A stretch of 64,000 nucleotides of DNA from positions 5,580,001 to 5,644,000 of the forward strand of contig NZ_CP051204.2 in the NCBI RefSeq assembly GCF_012516375.2. Direction: 5' to 3'. This DNA is from Chitinophaga oryzae (GTDB lineage Bacteria > Bacteroidota > Bacteroidia > Chitinophagales > Chitinophagaceae). The position numbers were made by a program, and so were the translations under genes. The stretch's first letter is position 1; each line of letters opens with the position of its first letter. Under the pieces are notes generated by a model, which saw only the letters and a program-made list of their open reading frames with translations, made no database searches and was not told where the DNA came from. Of the stretch, positions 26,341 through 34,671 are shown piece by piece.

Positions 26341-26399
26341 CTCGAACCCAGGGCCCATACATTAAAAGTGTATTGCTCTACCAACTGAGCTACGGAATC
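26327..26399 (-). tRNA. tRNA-Lys (anticodon TTT)
   Basis: A 73-nt cloverleaf. The acceptor GATTCCG pairs with CGGGATC (one T-G pair), the D loop is AGCTCAGTTGGTAGAGC, the anticodon arm is ATACA-CTTTTAA-TGTAT with anticodon TTT, and the T arm is CTGGG-TTCGAGT-CCCAG. CCA is not encoded. The 3' end is the attachment site of the mobilizable element and is restored intact by it. Confidence 0.95.
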
Positions 26400-26573
26400 T
26401 TTTGCTGTAAAGCGGGTGCAAAAATAGGAATATTTTATTTTTAAACAAGTTTTTGTCAAAAAATTTCCGCGGAACCGCACCAAACACAGTACCGGCAGGC
26501 ATTGCAGCCAAAACACAGCAGCACAATTCTGTACCAGAGATATAATAAAATGCTGTTACTATGAACTTCTCGC

Positions 26574-26581
26574 CTATTTTT
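26574..26581 (+). promoter_or_regulatory. Bacteroidota -7 box upstream of the SDR gene
   Basis: TATTTTTG matches TAnnTTTG and ends 19 bases before the ATG at 26601. No clear -33 TTG is seen at the usual distance. Confidence 0.55.
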
Positions 26582-26600
26582 GCAGTGCAAAAATATACCC

Positions 26601-27416
26601 ATGAAAACTTTCTTTCAGAACAAGACAGTCGTTATTACCGGCGGTTCGTCGGGGATTGGTAAGGCTTTGGTGGCGGAGATGTTACAGCATGGCGCTAATG
26701 TGGCGGTGTGTGGCAGGAAGCTGCCGGCGCTGGAAGCGTTGCGCAATGAGCTGAATAACCCGAAGGGACTGTTCATCCATACAGCGGATGTGAGCATCGA
26801 AGCGGATTGTAAAGCGTTTATCGACGCGGTGAATGCGCAGTTCGGCCGGATCGACGTGTTGATCAATAACGCGGGTATATCGATGCGGGCGTTGTTCAGG
26901 GACCTGGACCTGGGTGTGCTGAAGTCGTTGATGGATATCAATTTCTGGGGAACGGTTTACTGCACGAAGTACGCTTTCCCGGCTATTTTAGCAGCAAAGG
27001 GTACGATTGTAGGCGTTTCATCTATCGCGGGCTACAGGGGCCTTCCGGGGCGGACCGGCTACTCTGCTTCCAAATTCGCCATGCAGGGCTTCCTCGAGGC
27101 GTTGCGGACGGAGAATCTGCATACAGGCGTCAACGTCATGTGGGTATGTCCGGGGTTCACGTCGTCGAATATACGGAATACGGCGCTCAACCAGGAGGGA
27201 CAGGCACAGAGTGAAACGCCGCTGAACGAGGACAAGCTGATGAGCGCCGAAGCGGTGGCGGAGGCGATAGCGAAGGCGATAGCCAAACGCAAACGTACGC
27301 TGGTGCTCACCGGCCAGGGCAAGCTGACGGTTTTCCTCAGCAAGGTGATACCCGGCATCCTGGACAAACTCGTCTATAACCACTTTAAGAAAGAACCCAA
27401 TTCCCCATTACAATAA
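26601..27416 (+). CDS. Short-chain dehydrogenase/reductase
   Basis: A 271-residue classical SDR from the ATG at 26601; an in-frame upstream start at 26580 would overlap the promoter box. The NAD(P)-binding Rossmann motif is TGGSSGIG (about residues 13-20), the structural motif NNAG follows near residue 86, and the catalytic Ser, Tyr and Lys appear in SSIAGYRG and YSASK. The substrate cannot be told. The C-terminal 25 residues are basic and hydrophobic and may bind membrane lipids, as in SDRs of lipid metabolism. First gene after the tRNA-Lys, on the chromosomal side of the island. Confidence 0.93.
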   Translation: MKTFFQNKTVVITGGSSGIGKALVAEMLQHGANVAVCGRKLPALEALRNELNNPKGLFIHTADVSIEADCKAFIDAVNAQFGRIDVLINNAGISMRALFRDLDLGVLKSLMDINFWGTVYCTKYAFPAILAAKGTIVGVSSIAGYRGLPGRTGYSASKFAMQGFLEALRTENLHTGVNVMWVCPGFTSSNIRNTALNQEGQAQSETPLNEDKLMSAEAVAEAIAKAIAKRKRTLVLTGQGKLTVFLSKVIPGILDKLVYNHFKKEPNSPLQ

Positions 27417-27615
27417 AAAACTGAATTTTCTGCTTAAAATAGGCGCCATCGGTATTTTTACCTTTATTTGCAAAGAGATTGCATTTAAGACCCCATGGCA
27501 TCTTTTTTGAAAGGAGAGCGGACATTGAAAAAATGCCATTCAGATGTGATACCGGTAACTGTTAGCAAGGAAGGGCGTTGAAATGTGAATTTAGAGCGGA
27601 TTTAGAATTTCTGGC

Positions 27616-28443
27616 ATGTCCATTATAACATTAACATCAGACATAGGGATGCAGGATTACCTGGTAGGTGCCATCAAGGGGCAGCTCTGGCACTACTGCC
27701 CGGAATGTCATGTTACGGACATCACCCATCATATCAGCCCGTTCAATCTCCCGCAGGCTACCTATATCTGTAAGAGCGCTTTCGCCTGGTTCCCGCTCGG
27801 CACTTTCCATTTCGTACTGATCAATCTGTTCGACCGGCGCCCGGACCATGTCCTCGTCGCGGAACATAACGGCCAGTACATCGGCTGTGCAGACAATGGC
27901 CTGCTCACCATGATCGCAGGCGGCATGCCGGAGAAGGTGATCAAGATCCCGCTGCCACCGGATGCGCCCAAGACCACGTTCACCATGATCCAGCTGCTGG
28001 CCATGGCGGCCCGTGAACTGAGCAGGGGCAAAGCCCTCGGCGAAATAGGCCCGCTCACGCAGAGCATACAGATCAAACATAACCTGCAACCCCTGGTAGG
28101 CGATGACTTCATCGAAGGCCAGATCATCCATATCGACAGCTTCGAAAACGTAGTGGTCAATATCACCCGCGACCAGTTCAATGCGCAACGCAGGAACCGC
28201 CGCTTCCAGATATTCTTCCGCCGCAATGAAGTCATCAACCAGATCAGCGAAACCTACGCCGACGTGGCCGAAGGCCAGAAACTGGCCATCTTTAACGCTG
28301 CCGGCTACCTCGAAATAGCCATCAACAAAGGAAACGCCGCCGGCCTCTTCGGCCTGCAGGGATTCCGCAGGGACCAGCTCACCCAGCCTACCGGCTTCCA
28401 GCAGCTGTCTTTTTACCAAACTGTCAGAATAATCTTTCAATGA
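27616..28443 (+). CDS. S-adenosyl-L-methionine hydroxide adenosyltransferase family (DUF62)
   Basis: A 275-residue member of the SAM hydrolase/halogenase family. The N-terminus TLTSDIGMQDYLVGAIKG is the conserved family start with the ribose-binding Asp. The middle region has CADNGLLTMI and the C-terminal domain has the HIDSFENVVVNI motif that binds the adenine side. Characterised chromosomal members split SAM into adenosine and methionine with water. The next gene starts within the stop codon (4-base overlap), so the two are translated together. Confidence 0.92.
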   Translation: MSIITLTSDIGMQDYLVGAIKGQLWHYCPECHVTDITHHISPFNLPQATYICKSAFAWFPLGTFHFVLINLFDRRPDHVLVAEHNGQYIGCADNGLLTMIAGGMPEKVIKIPLPPDAPKTTFTMIQLLAMAARELSRGKALGEIGPLTQSIQIKHNLQPLVGDDFIEGQIIHIDSFENVVVNITRDQFNAQRRNRRFQIFFRRNEVINQISETYADVAEGQKLAIFNAAGYLEIAINKGNAAGLFGLQGFRRDQLTQPTGFQQLSFYQTVRIIFQ

Positions 28444-28733
28444 TCAACAGACTCGTTAAGATGGAGTTTGCCCCCGACAAGGTAAGCTCCTTCCGGGAAC
28501 TGTTTTCCCGTCAGCAAAATCTCATCCGGAACTTCCCCGGCTGCCTCCACCTGGAACTGTGGGAACACCCGGCCTCCGGCAACACCTTCTTCACCTTCAG
28601 CAAATGGGAGTCCGAAGCCGCCCTGGAGGCCTACCGGCACTCCGACCTCTTCCGGGAAACATGGGCCGCCACCAAAGTGCTTTTTAACGCAAAACCGGCT
28701 GCATGGACCGTTACAGAGGCTTTCAAGGCCTGA
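28440..28733 (+). CDS. Antibiotic biosynthesis monooxygenase (ABM) domain protein
   Basis: A 97-residue ferredoxin-like ABM-fold protein. The PGCLHLELWEHP and FFTFSKWESEAALEAYRHSD segments are typical of the family, which includes YgiN-like quinol monooxygenases and heme-degrading enzymes. The start codon overlaps the stop of the SAM hydrolase gene by four bases. The substrate is unknown. Confidence 0.88.
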   Translation: MINRLVKMEFAPDKVSSFRELFSRQQNLIRNFPGCLHLELWEHPASGNTFFTFSKWESEAALEAYRHSDLFRETWAATKVLFNAKPAAWTVTEAFKA

Positions 28734-28877
28734 ATGCCCGCCGGGCGGACCCGGGGTGCTAACCGTATTTTAATCTCCCGGAAAACCGCTACTATTCAAG
28801 CGGATAGCTAACAATTAAAAAGATATTTACAAAAAGTTAAAACTGTTCAGCAGATTAGCATAATTTGCTACTTTTTA

Positions 28878-28885
28878 TATTTTTG
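28878..28885 (+). promoter_or_regulatory. -7 promoter box upstream of the DUF2723 gene
   Basis: TATTTTTG (TAnnTTTG consensus) ending 20 bases before the ATG at 28906. Confidence 0.6.
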
Positions 28886-28905
28886 TCGGACCTTAAAACA
28901 ACCTT

Positions 28906-31900
28906 ATGAATTTTAAAAGGACCAACAACATAGTTGGCTGGGTGATTTGCATCATAGCCTGCTCTGTTTACATTATGACTATGGAGGCCACGGGCAGCTT
29001 GTGGGACTGCGGCGAATTTATTTCCAGTGCGTACAAAGTACAAGTCCCCCACCCTCCCGGAGCACCCCTGTTCGTGATGCTCGGAAGACTCTTCAGCATG
29101 TTCCTGAAACCCTCACAGGCAGCCCTCGGCGTAAACACCATGACTGCCCTCGCCAGTGGTTTCACCATCCTGTTCCTCTTCTGGACCATCACGCACTTCG
29201 CCCGTCGTCTGATGGTTAAAGCCGGTGAAGAGATCTCCCGTGAGAAAATGATCGCCATTATGGGCGCCGGCATCGTAGGGTCCCTCGCTTATACCTTTTC
29301 TGATTCATTCTGGTTCTCCGCTGTGGAAGGTGAAGTGTACGGTATGTCCTCCTTCTTCACCGCCGTCGTGTTCTGGGCCATCCTCAAATGGGAACACGAA
29401 GCCGACGAGCCTTATGCCGACAGATGGATCGTGTTGATCGCTTACCTCCTCGGCCTGTCCATCGGGGTACACCTGCTCAACCTCCTCACCATCCCGGCCA
29501 TCGTCATGGTCTACTACTTCAGGAGATTCAAACCTACCGCCTGGGGCACCTTCTGGACCTTCCTCATAGGTTGCGCCATCACCGGTATGATACAGAAATA
29601 CCTCATCCAGGACACCGTGAAAGCCTCCGGTTATATGGACGTTATCTTCGTCAATAACCTCGGCATGGGCTATTTCTCCGGGTTCATCTTCTACTTCGTC
29701 GCCATCATCGCGGTACTGGTGCTGGGCTACAGAAAACCGAAACTCGGCCTCTATGCGCCGCTCATCGTGATCGCTTCTGTTATCCTGGTCCCCGCCTACA
29801 ACGACAACAGCGGCGGCGTGGTATTCTTTAAAGTGCTGCTGGCAGCGTTCTTCCTGCTCATCCCTACCCTGCTGAAAACCTTCGGCATCAAACTGGACGC
29901 GGGAAAAACACTGCACTTCAGCCGCCTCACCATCATGTTCATCCTCTTCACCCTCCTCGGATATTCTACGTATATCACTACCATGGTGCGTTCTACGTCT
30001 AACCCTTCGGTAGATATGTATAACGTGGACAACCCGATCTCCCTCGTAGGTTACCTCGGGCGCGAACAATACGGCGACTTCCCCCTGATCTACGGCCAGG
30101 TGTTCACCGCCCGCCCCGAACGGTATGACGAAGGCGGCAACATCTACGCCCGCGGCCCCAAAAAATACATGGTGGCAGGCAAAAAAATGGAGCCTAAATA
30201 CGCTTCCGATGATATGATGCTGTTCCCCCGCGTATGGGACGCCAGCAACGATCAGGGCCACGCGGACTTCTACCGCTCCTGGCTCGGACTGGAAGCCAAC
30301 GAAAAACCTTCCTTCGGCGATAACATCAAGTTCTTCATCCAATACCAGATGAACTTCATGTACTTCCGCTACTTCATGTGGAACTTCGTCGGAAAACAAA
30401 ACGATACCCAGGGCTACGGCAACGTACGCGATGGTAACTGGATCTCCGGCATCCCCTTCATCGACAACGCTATCTACGGCGACCAGAGCATGATGCCGGA
30501 CAGCCTGAAAGACAACAAGGCACGCAACACGATGTTCTTCCTGCCTTTCATCCTCGGTATCATCGGTTTCTTCTTCCAGTATAACAACCACCGGAAAGAT
30601 ACCCTCGTGGTGACCCTCCTGTTCTTCTTTACAGGCATCGCCATCGTACTGTACCTCAACCAGGCCGGCAACCAGCCACGTGAACGTGACTACGCCTATG
30701 TAGGCTCCTTCTACGCTTTCGCCATCTGGATCGGTCTCGGCGTACTCTCCGTGTACAACTTCCTGAACAAAAAAATCAAAAACGCGATGACGCCAGCACT
30801 GGCCACAGGCTTATGCCTCCTCGCCGTACCCGTGCTGATGGCCGCCCAGGAATGGGACGACCACGACCGCTCTACCAAATACATCGCCCGCGATATCGCT
30901 AAAGATTACCTGGAATCCTGCCAGCCGAACGCGATCCTCTTCACTGTCGGCGATAACGATACCTACCCGCTGTGGTACGCACAGGAAGTGGAAGGCATCC
31001 GCCCCGACATCAGGGTGATCAACCTCAGCCTCCTCGGCGTGGACTGGTACATCGATCAGCAACGCAGAATGGTGAACCAGAGCCCGGCAGTGCCGATGAG
31101 CTGGACACCGGACAAATACCAGGGTGAAACCCGCAACTACATCCGCTTCTTCGATCCGGGAAATATTCCGGCCGACAGGGACTTCCCCCTGAAAGACATC
31201 ATGGACTTCATGGGAAGCGACGATGAACACAGCAAAATCAATACACAGGACGGCGGCGCAGAAAACTTCCTGCCTACCCGCAACCTGTTCATCCCGGTCA
31301 ACAAGGACGAAGTGCTGAAATACGGCGTGGTAAGCGCGAAAGAGGCAGACAAAATCCTGCCGAAAGTACCGATCAAAGTCACCAAAAGCTACCTGCTGAA
31401 AAATGACCTGGCCGTGTACGATATCATCGCCACCAACAACTGGAAACGCCCCATCTACTTTACCAGCCCTACCGACCTCGGTCTGAACGACTACCTGCAA
31501 ACCGACGGCCTGGCCTACCACCTGGTACCGCTGCCTAAACCGACAGCTACCGACCCGTTAGGCATGGACATCAACGCCAACGTAGGGGTAATGTATGATA
31601 ACCTGATGCATAAATTCGCATTCGGCGGCGCCCAGACCGTAGGCACCTACTTCGATGAGCCTAACCGCAAAATGCTGATGTACCTGCGCCAGTCCTTCAC
31701 CCGCCTCAGCGTGGCCATGACTCAGGGCGGCGCCTCCAAAGACAGCGCGATAGCCGTCCTGAACTATATGGACAAAAACGTGAAGGAAGTGAACTTCCCT
31801 TACGCGATGACCACTCCGGGTAACATGCACAACTATACGTCCCTGCAGACCGTATACGCACACTACATCGCAGGCGACTACAAACGTGCAGAGGAACTGA

Positions 31901-32139
31901 GCAACCAGATCATCAAAGACTGCCAGCAGCAGATCCGCTACTACCAGTCCCTCCCTGCCAGCAGGCTGACGTCCGACCTCCAGCGCGACGGCCAGACCGC
32001 CGAACAGTTCGTTCAGTGGCTGGAACGTATGAAAGTGGACTTCGGCCCCGGCGGTCAGCACGCCCGCGAAGGCCAGCAAAACATCAATACCACCGGAGAT
32101 TCCGCAGCTGCCCAAACAGCTCCGGACTCCGCCAAATAA
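28906..32139 (+). CDS. DUF2723 family membrane protein (glycosyltransferase 117-like)
   Basis: A 1077-residue polytopic membrane protein. The N-terminal half has about 12 transmembrane helices, with the conserved first periplasmic loop LWDCGEFISSAYKVQVPHPP whose acidic residues are typical of GT-C glycosyltransferases. The second half is soluble, contains the VGDNDTYPLWYAQEVEG motif common in this family, and ends in a helical TPR-like part and an Ala/Gln-rich tail. DUF2723 proteins are widespread in Bacteroidota and are thought to transfer sugars to exported proteins or lipids; no substrate can be named. The gene is monocistronic, ending at a very strong terminator. Confidence 0.92.
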   Translation: MNFKRTNNIVGWVICIIACSVYIMTMEATGSLWDCGEFISSAYKVQVPHPPGAPLFVMLGRLFSMFLKPSQAALGVNTMTALASGFTILFLFWTITHFARRLMVKAGEEISREKMIAIMGAGIVGSLAYTFSDSFWFSAVEGEVYGMSSFFTAVVFWAILKWEHEADEPYADRWIVLIAYLLGLSIGVHLLNLLTIPAIVMVYYFRRFKPTAWGTFWTFLIGCAITGMIQKYLIQDTVKASGYMDVIFVNNLGMGYFSGFIFYFVAIIAVLVLGYRKPKLGLYAPLIVIASVILVPAYNDNSGGVVFFKVLLAAFFLLIPTLLKTFGIKLDAGKTLHFSRLTIMFILFTLLGYSTYITTMVRSTSNPSVDMYNVDNPISLVGYLGREQYGDFPLIYGQVFTARPERYDEGGNIYARGPKKYMVAGKKMEPKYASDDMMLFPRVWDASNDQGHADFYRSWLGLEANEKPSFGDNIKFFIQYQMNFMYFRYFMWNFVGKQNDTQGYGNVRDGNWISGIPFIDNAIYGDQSMMPDSLKDNKARNTMFFLPFILGIIGFFFQYNNHRKDTLVVTLLFFFTGIAIVLYLNQAGNQPRERDYAYVGSFYAFAIWIGLGVLSVYNFLNKKIKNAMTPALATGLCLLAVPVLMAAQEWDDHDRSTKYIARDIAKDYLESCQPNAILFTVGDNDTYPLWYAQEVEGIRPDIRVINLSLLGVDWYIDQQRRMVNQSPAVPMSWTPDKYQGETRNYIRFFDPGNIPADRDFPLKDIMDFMGSDDEHSKINTQDGGAENFLPTRNLFIPVNKDEVLKYGVVSAKEADKILPKVPIKVTKSYLLKNDLAVYDIIATNNWKRPIYFTSPTDLGLNDYLQTDGLAYHLVPLPKPTATDPLGMDINANVGVMYDNLMHKFAFGGAQTVGTYFDEPNRKMLMYLRQSFTRLSVAMTQGGASKDSAIAVLNYMDKNVKEVNFPYAMTTPGNMHNYTSLQTVYAHYIAGDYKRAEELSNQIIKDCQQQIRYYQSLPASRLTSDLQRDGQTAEQFVQWLERMKVDFGPGGQHAREGQQNINTTGDSAAAQTAPDSAK

Positions 32140-32154
32140 CTAAATTCCAAAATG

Positions 32155-32222
32155 TCTAAATAAATTTGGGGCCCTCTGGCAACCGGATGATACCGGACCA
32201 GAGGGCCCCAAATTTATTTAGA
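32155..32222. terminator. Bidirectional terminator, 25-bp perfect stem
   Basis: The arms 32155-32179 and 32198-32222 are perfectly complementary (core GGGGCCCTCTGG) around an 18-base loop that itself can pair CCGG with CCGG. The outer arms are A/T-rich and give U-tracts in both directions. It lies between convergent genes. Confidence 0.92.
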
Positions 32223-32234
32223 TAATTAAATGAT

Positions 32235-33080
32235 TTACAGGTTGCTCACCATCTGTTTCCAGAAAGCAGCGCTTTCTTTCACTTCCGGTACGTTGGTATC
32301 CCAGTGATACTCATATTCTGCGGAGAAAAGACCTTTGAATTTCTGTGCTTTCAGTGTCTCCAGCACTTTAGGGATCTGGCAAACGCCGTTGCCCCAGATC
32401 ACATCATGACCTTTTTCAGACTTCTCGTTCAGGTCTTTGAAGTGCAGGCTCACGATGTGGCCGTTCAGTTTCTTCAGGCATTCGATCGGGTCGAGGCCGG
32501 AACGTACCCAGTGACCGATGTCCGCGCAGGCACCCATTAATTTGCTTCTGCCCTGGATCGCTTTCAGCACGCTGTCAGGGTGCCAGTAGTGGCTTGGTTT
32601 CGGGTGATCGTGGATCGCCAGCTTAATGTTGTAGCGGTCGCAGAGGGAAGAGATCAGGTCCAGGTATTCCGGTTGCGGCTCGCTGGTGATGCTCTGGATG
32701 CCCATTCTGTTGGCGAAGTCGAACAACATGCGCCATTCCGCTTCGGAATTGGGTACTACCACCCCGAAAGCCATCAGCACTTTGTGTTTCTTTTTAAAGA
32801 GACCCTTTACCTGTTCCTGTTTTTCAGGGGACATATGGTAGTCCATTTTACCTTCTATGCCGCCGCCGATGGTCTGGCCCGGATAAGCTTCCACATACTG
32901 GATACCGCAGCTGTCCATCTTATCCAGCGCTTCCGCCAGCGTAAAATGGTTGAATGTCCATGCCTGGGCACCCAGTTTCCAGCCCAATGCATCTGCCCTG
33001 GCCTGGCCCTTAGCAGACTGTGCAAACATTGCCACCGCTAAACCTCCCGCCAGCAGCCATGCATTTCTCAGTTTTTTCAT
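32235..33080 (-). CDS. Secreted sugar phosphate isomerase/epimerase family protein
   Basis: A 281-residue protein from the ATG at 33080, with a signal peptide (KKLRNAWLLAGGLAVAMF, cleavage after about residue 25). The body is an AP-endonuclease-2-like TIM barrel with metal ligands visible in YVEAYPGQT, IHDHPKPSH, CADIGHWVRSG and SLHFKDL. Such exported isomerases are common in Bacteroidota carbohydrate and inositol catabolism. The substrate is not known. It is convergent with the DUF2723 gene. Confidence 0.9.
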   Translation of the reverse strand: MKKLRNAWLLAGGLAVAMFAQSAKGQARADALGWKLGAQAWTFNHFTLAEALDKMDSCGIQYVEAYPGQTIGGGIEGKMDYHMSPEKQEQVKGLFKKKHKVLMAFGVVVPNSEAEWRMLFDFANRMGIQSITSEPQPEYLDLISSLCDRYNIKLAIHDHPKPSHYWHPDSVLKAIQGRSKLMGACADIGHWVRSGLDPIECLKKLNGHIVSLHFKDLNEKSEKGHDVIWGNGVCQIPKVLETLKAQKFKGLFSAEYEYHWDTNVPEVKESAAFWKQMVSNL

Positions 33081-33544
33081 ATTGTTATTTTTTTGATGAT
33101 TGAAAGTAATAGCTTTCAACGAAAATTACAAGCACGCGAGGATTTTCTCGCAAAGAGCGCAAAGATTTTGTGTTTATATTAAGATCGCAAAGAAGCGGAG
33201 ATCATCACGCAGATCACGCATATCACGCAAAGGCGCTAAGCAGCAAAGAAACAAAGTAAACATCTCACATTGTATTAACTCCCACCAATCAAATTATATT
33301 ACATCACACCACATCATATCACATTATATTATATTATATTATATAAAGCCATATAATAATATCAGATGCCATAGATAAACAACAAATTCCTTATTTTCTT
33401 TGCTGCTTAGCGTCTTTGCGTGAAAAAAAGCAAAACACAATCTCCGCCCCTCTGCGATCTTAATATAAACACAAAATCTTTGCGTGCTTTGCGAGAAATA
33501 TTTTCGCTAATTTTAGTAACGAACTTTGTTTTGACTTTTGTGCT
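33081..33544. repeat. Intergenic stretch forming a long nested inverted repeat
   Basis: Left arm 33144-33256 and right arm 33391-33500 are complementary in two blocks: TCTCGCAAAG...ATCGCAAAG (about 47 bp, 3 mismatches) and TCACGCAAAGGCGCTAAG...AAAGAAA (about 30 bp). The centre is AT-rich with repeated ATATT/ATTAT. It separates two divergent genes and looks like a repetitive intergenic palindromic element built on CGCAAAG motifs. The promoters of the flanking genes must lie in or beside it. Confidence 0.85.
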
Positions 33545-34639
33545 ATGAGAGGAATAACTTTTTCCCGGTACCAACCGGACGACGATACCCGGTCTCCTTT
33601 TCAGAAACTGCTGGATCTCTTCACTCAACTACTCACCTACACCAGCGGAGACGTTACAGAAGCGTTGCAGTGGATGACAGAACTGGACAAGGAATTCGGG
33701 CTGACCAACGATGAGTATGGCATGGGCGACTTCATTCAGGAACTGAAAGAAAAAGGATACCTGAAAGAAAATGAAGAGACCGGCGAGATCCAAATCACCT
33801 CGAAAACGGAACAGACCATCCGTAAAAACGCGCTGGAAGAGATCTTCGGAAGACTTAAAAAATCTACTGTCGGTAATCATAACATCCGGAAATCAGGCAT
33901 GGGCGACGAGCTCAACGCGGAAACCAGGCCCTTCGAATTTGGCGATAGTATCGACCAGCTCGATGTGACCGCCTCTATCCGCAATGCCCAGATCAATCAC
34001 GGCATCGACAGCTTCTCTATCCATCAGGACGACCTGGAAATCAAGGAAACAGACTACAAAACCCAGACGTCCACCGCCCTGATGATCGATATCTCCCATT
34101 CCATGATATTGTACGGGGAAGACAGGATCACGCCGGCCAAAAAGGTGGCCATGGCCCTCAGTGAGCTCATCACCACCCGCTATCCGAAAGATACGCTGGA
34201 CATCATCGTATTCGGCAACGACGCCTGGCAGGTAGAAATCAAAGACCTTCCCTATCTGCAGGTAGGTCCCTTCCATACCAACACGGTGGCAGGGCTGGAG
34301 CTGGCGATGGACATACTGCGCCGCCGCCGCAATCCCAACAAACAGATCTTCATGATCACCGACGGGAAACCTACCTGCCTGAAAATCGGGAAGGAATACT
34401 ACAAAAACAGCTTCGGCCTCGACCGTAAGATCCTTAACCGGACACTCAACCTGGCCGCGCAATGCAAAAAGCTGAAAATACCCATCACCACCTTCATGGT
34501 GGCCACAGATCCCTGGCTGCAGAAATTTGTGCAGGAGTTTACAGAAACCAACAGCGGCAAGGCTTTCTTCTCCGGTACAGACAACCTGGGCCAGTTCCTG
34601 TTCTACGACTTTGAAAACGGGAAACGAAAATTATTCTAA
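33545..34639 (+). CDS. VWA-domain protein partnered with a MoxR-type ATPase
   Basis: A 364-residue protein with an N-terminal helical region and a von Willebrand factor A domain from about residue 175. The MIDAS metal site DISHSM is intact (near 181-186), with further MIDAS residues in the loop HTNT and in MITDGKPT. No signal peptide, so it is cytoplasmic. The next gene, 32 bases downstream, is a magnesium-chelatase-like AAA+ ATPase; such MoxR-VWA pairs work as chaperone-like machines for assembly of metal or membrane complexes. The target is not evident here. Confidence 0.9.
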   Translation: MRGITFSRYQPDDDTRSPFQKLLDLFTQLLTYTSGDVTEALQWMTELDKEFGLTNDEYGMGDFIQELKEKGYLKENEETGEIQITSKTEQTIRKNALEEIFGRLKKSTVGNHNIRKSGMGDELNAETRPFEFGDSIDQLDVTASIRNAQINHGIDSFSIHQDDLEIKETDYKTQTSTALMIDISHSMILYGEDRITPAKKVAMALSELITTRYPKDTLDIIVFGNDAWQVEIKDLPYLQVGPFHTNTVAGLELAMDILRRRRNPNKQIFMITDGKPTCLKIGKEYYKNSFGLDRKILNRTLNLAAQCKKLKIPITTFMVATDPWLQKFVQEFTETNSGKAFFSGTDNLGQFLFYDFENGKRKLF

Positions 34640-34671
34640 CAAACCGGCAAGGAATTGCGTAACTTTTAAAC

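Noticed and set aside
27616..28733. Antibiotic biosynthesis locus, suggested by the ABM domain name
   Set aside because: The ABM fold is shared by many housekeeping quinol monooxygenases, and the adjacent SAM hydrolase does not point to antibiotic synthesis.
29305..30591. Long minus-strand open frame (428 codons) inside the DUF2723 gene
   Set aside because: It is the antisense shadow of a GC-rich gene with strong codon bias; its composition (many Val, Glu, Asp, His) is that of a reverse-strand artefact, and the plus-strand protein is clearly real.
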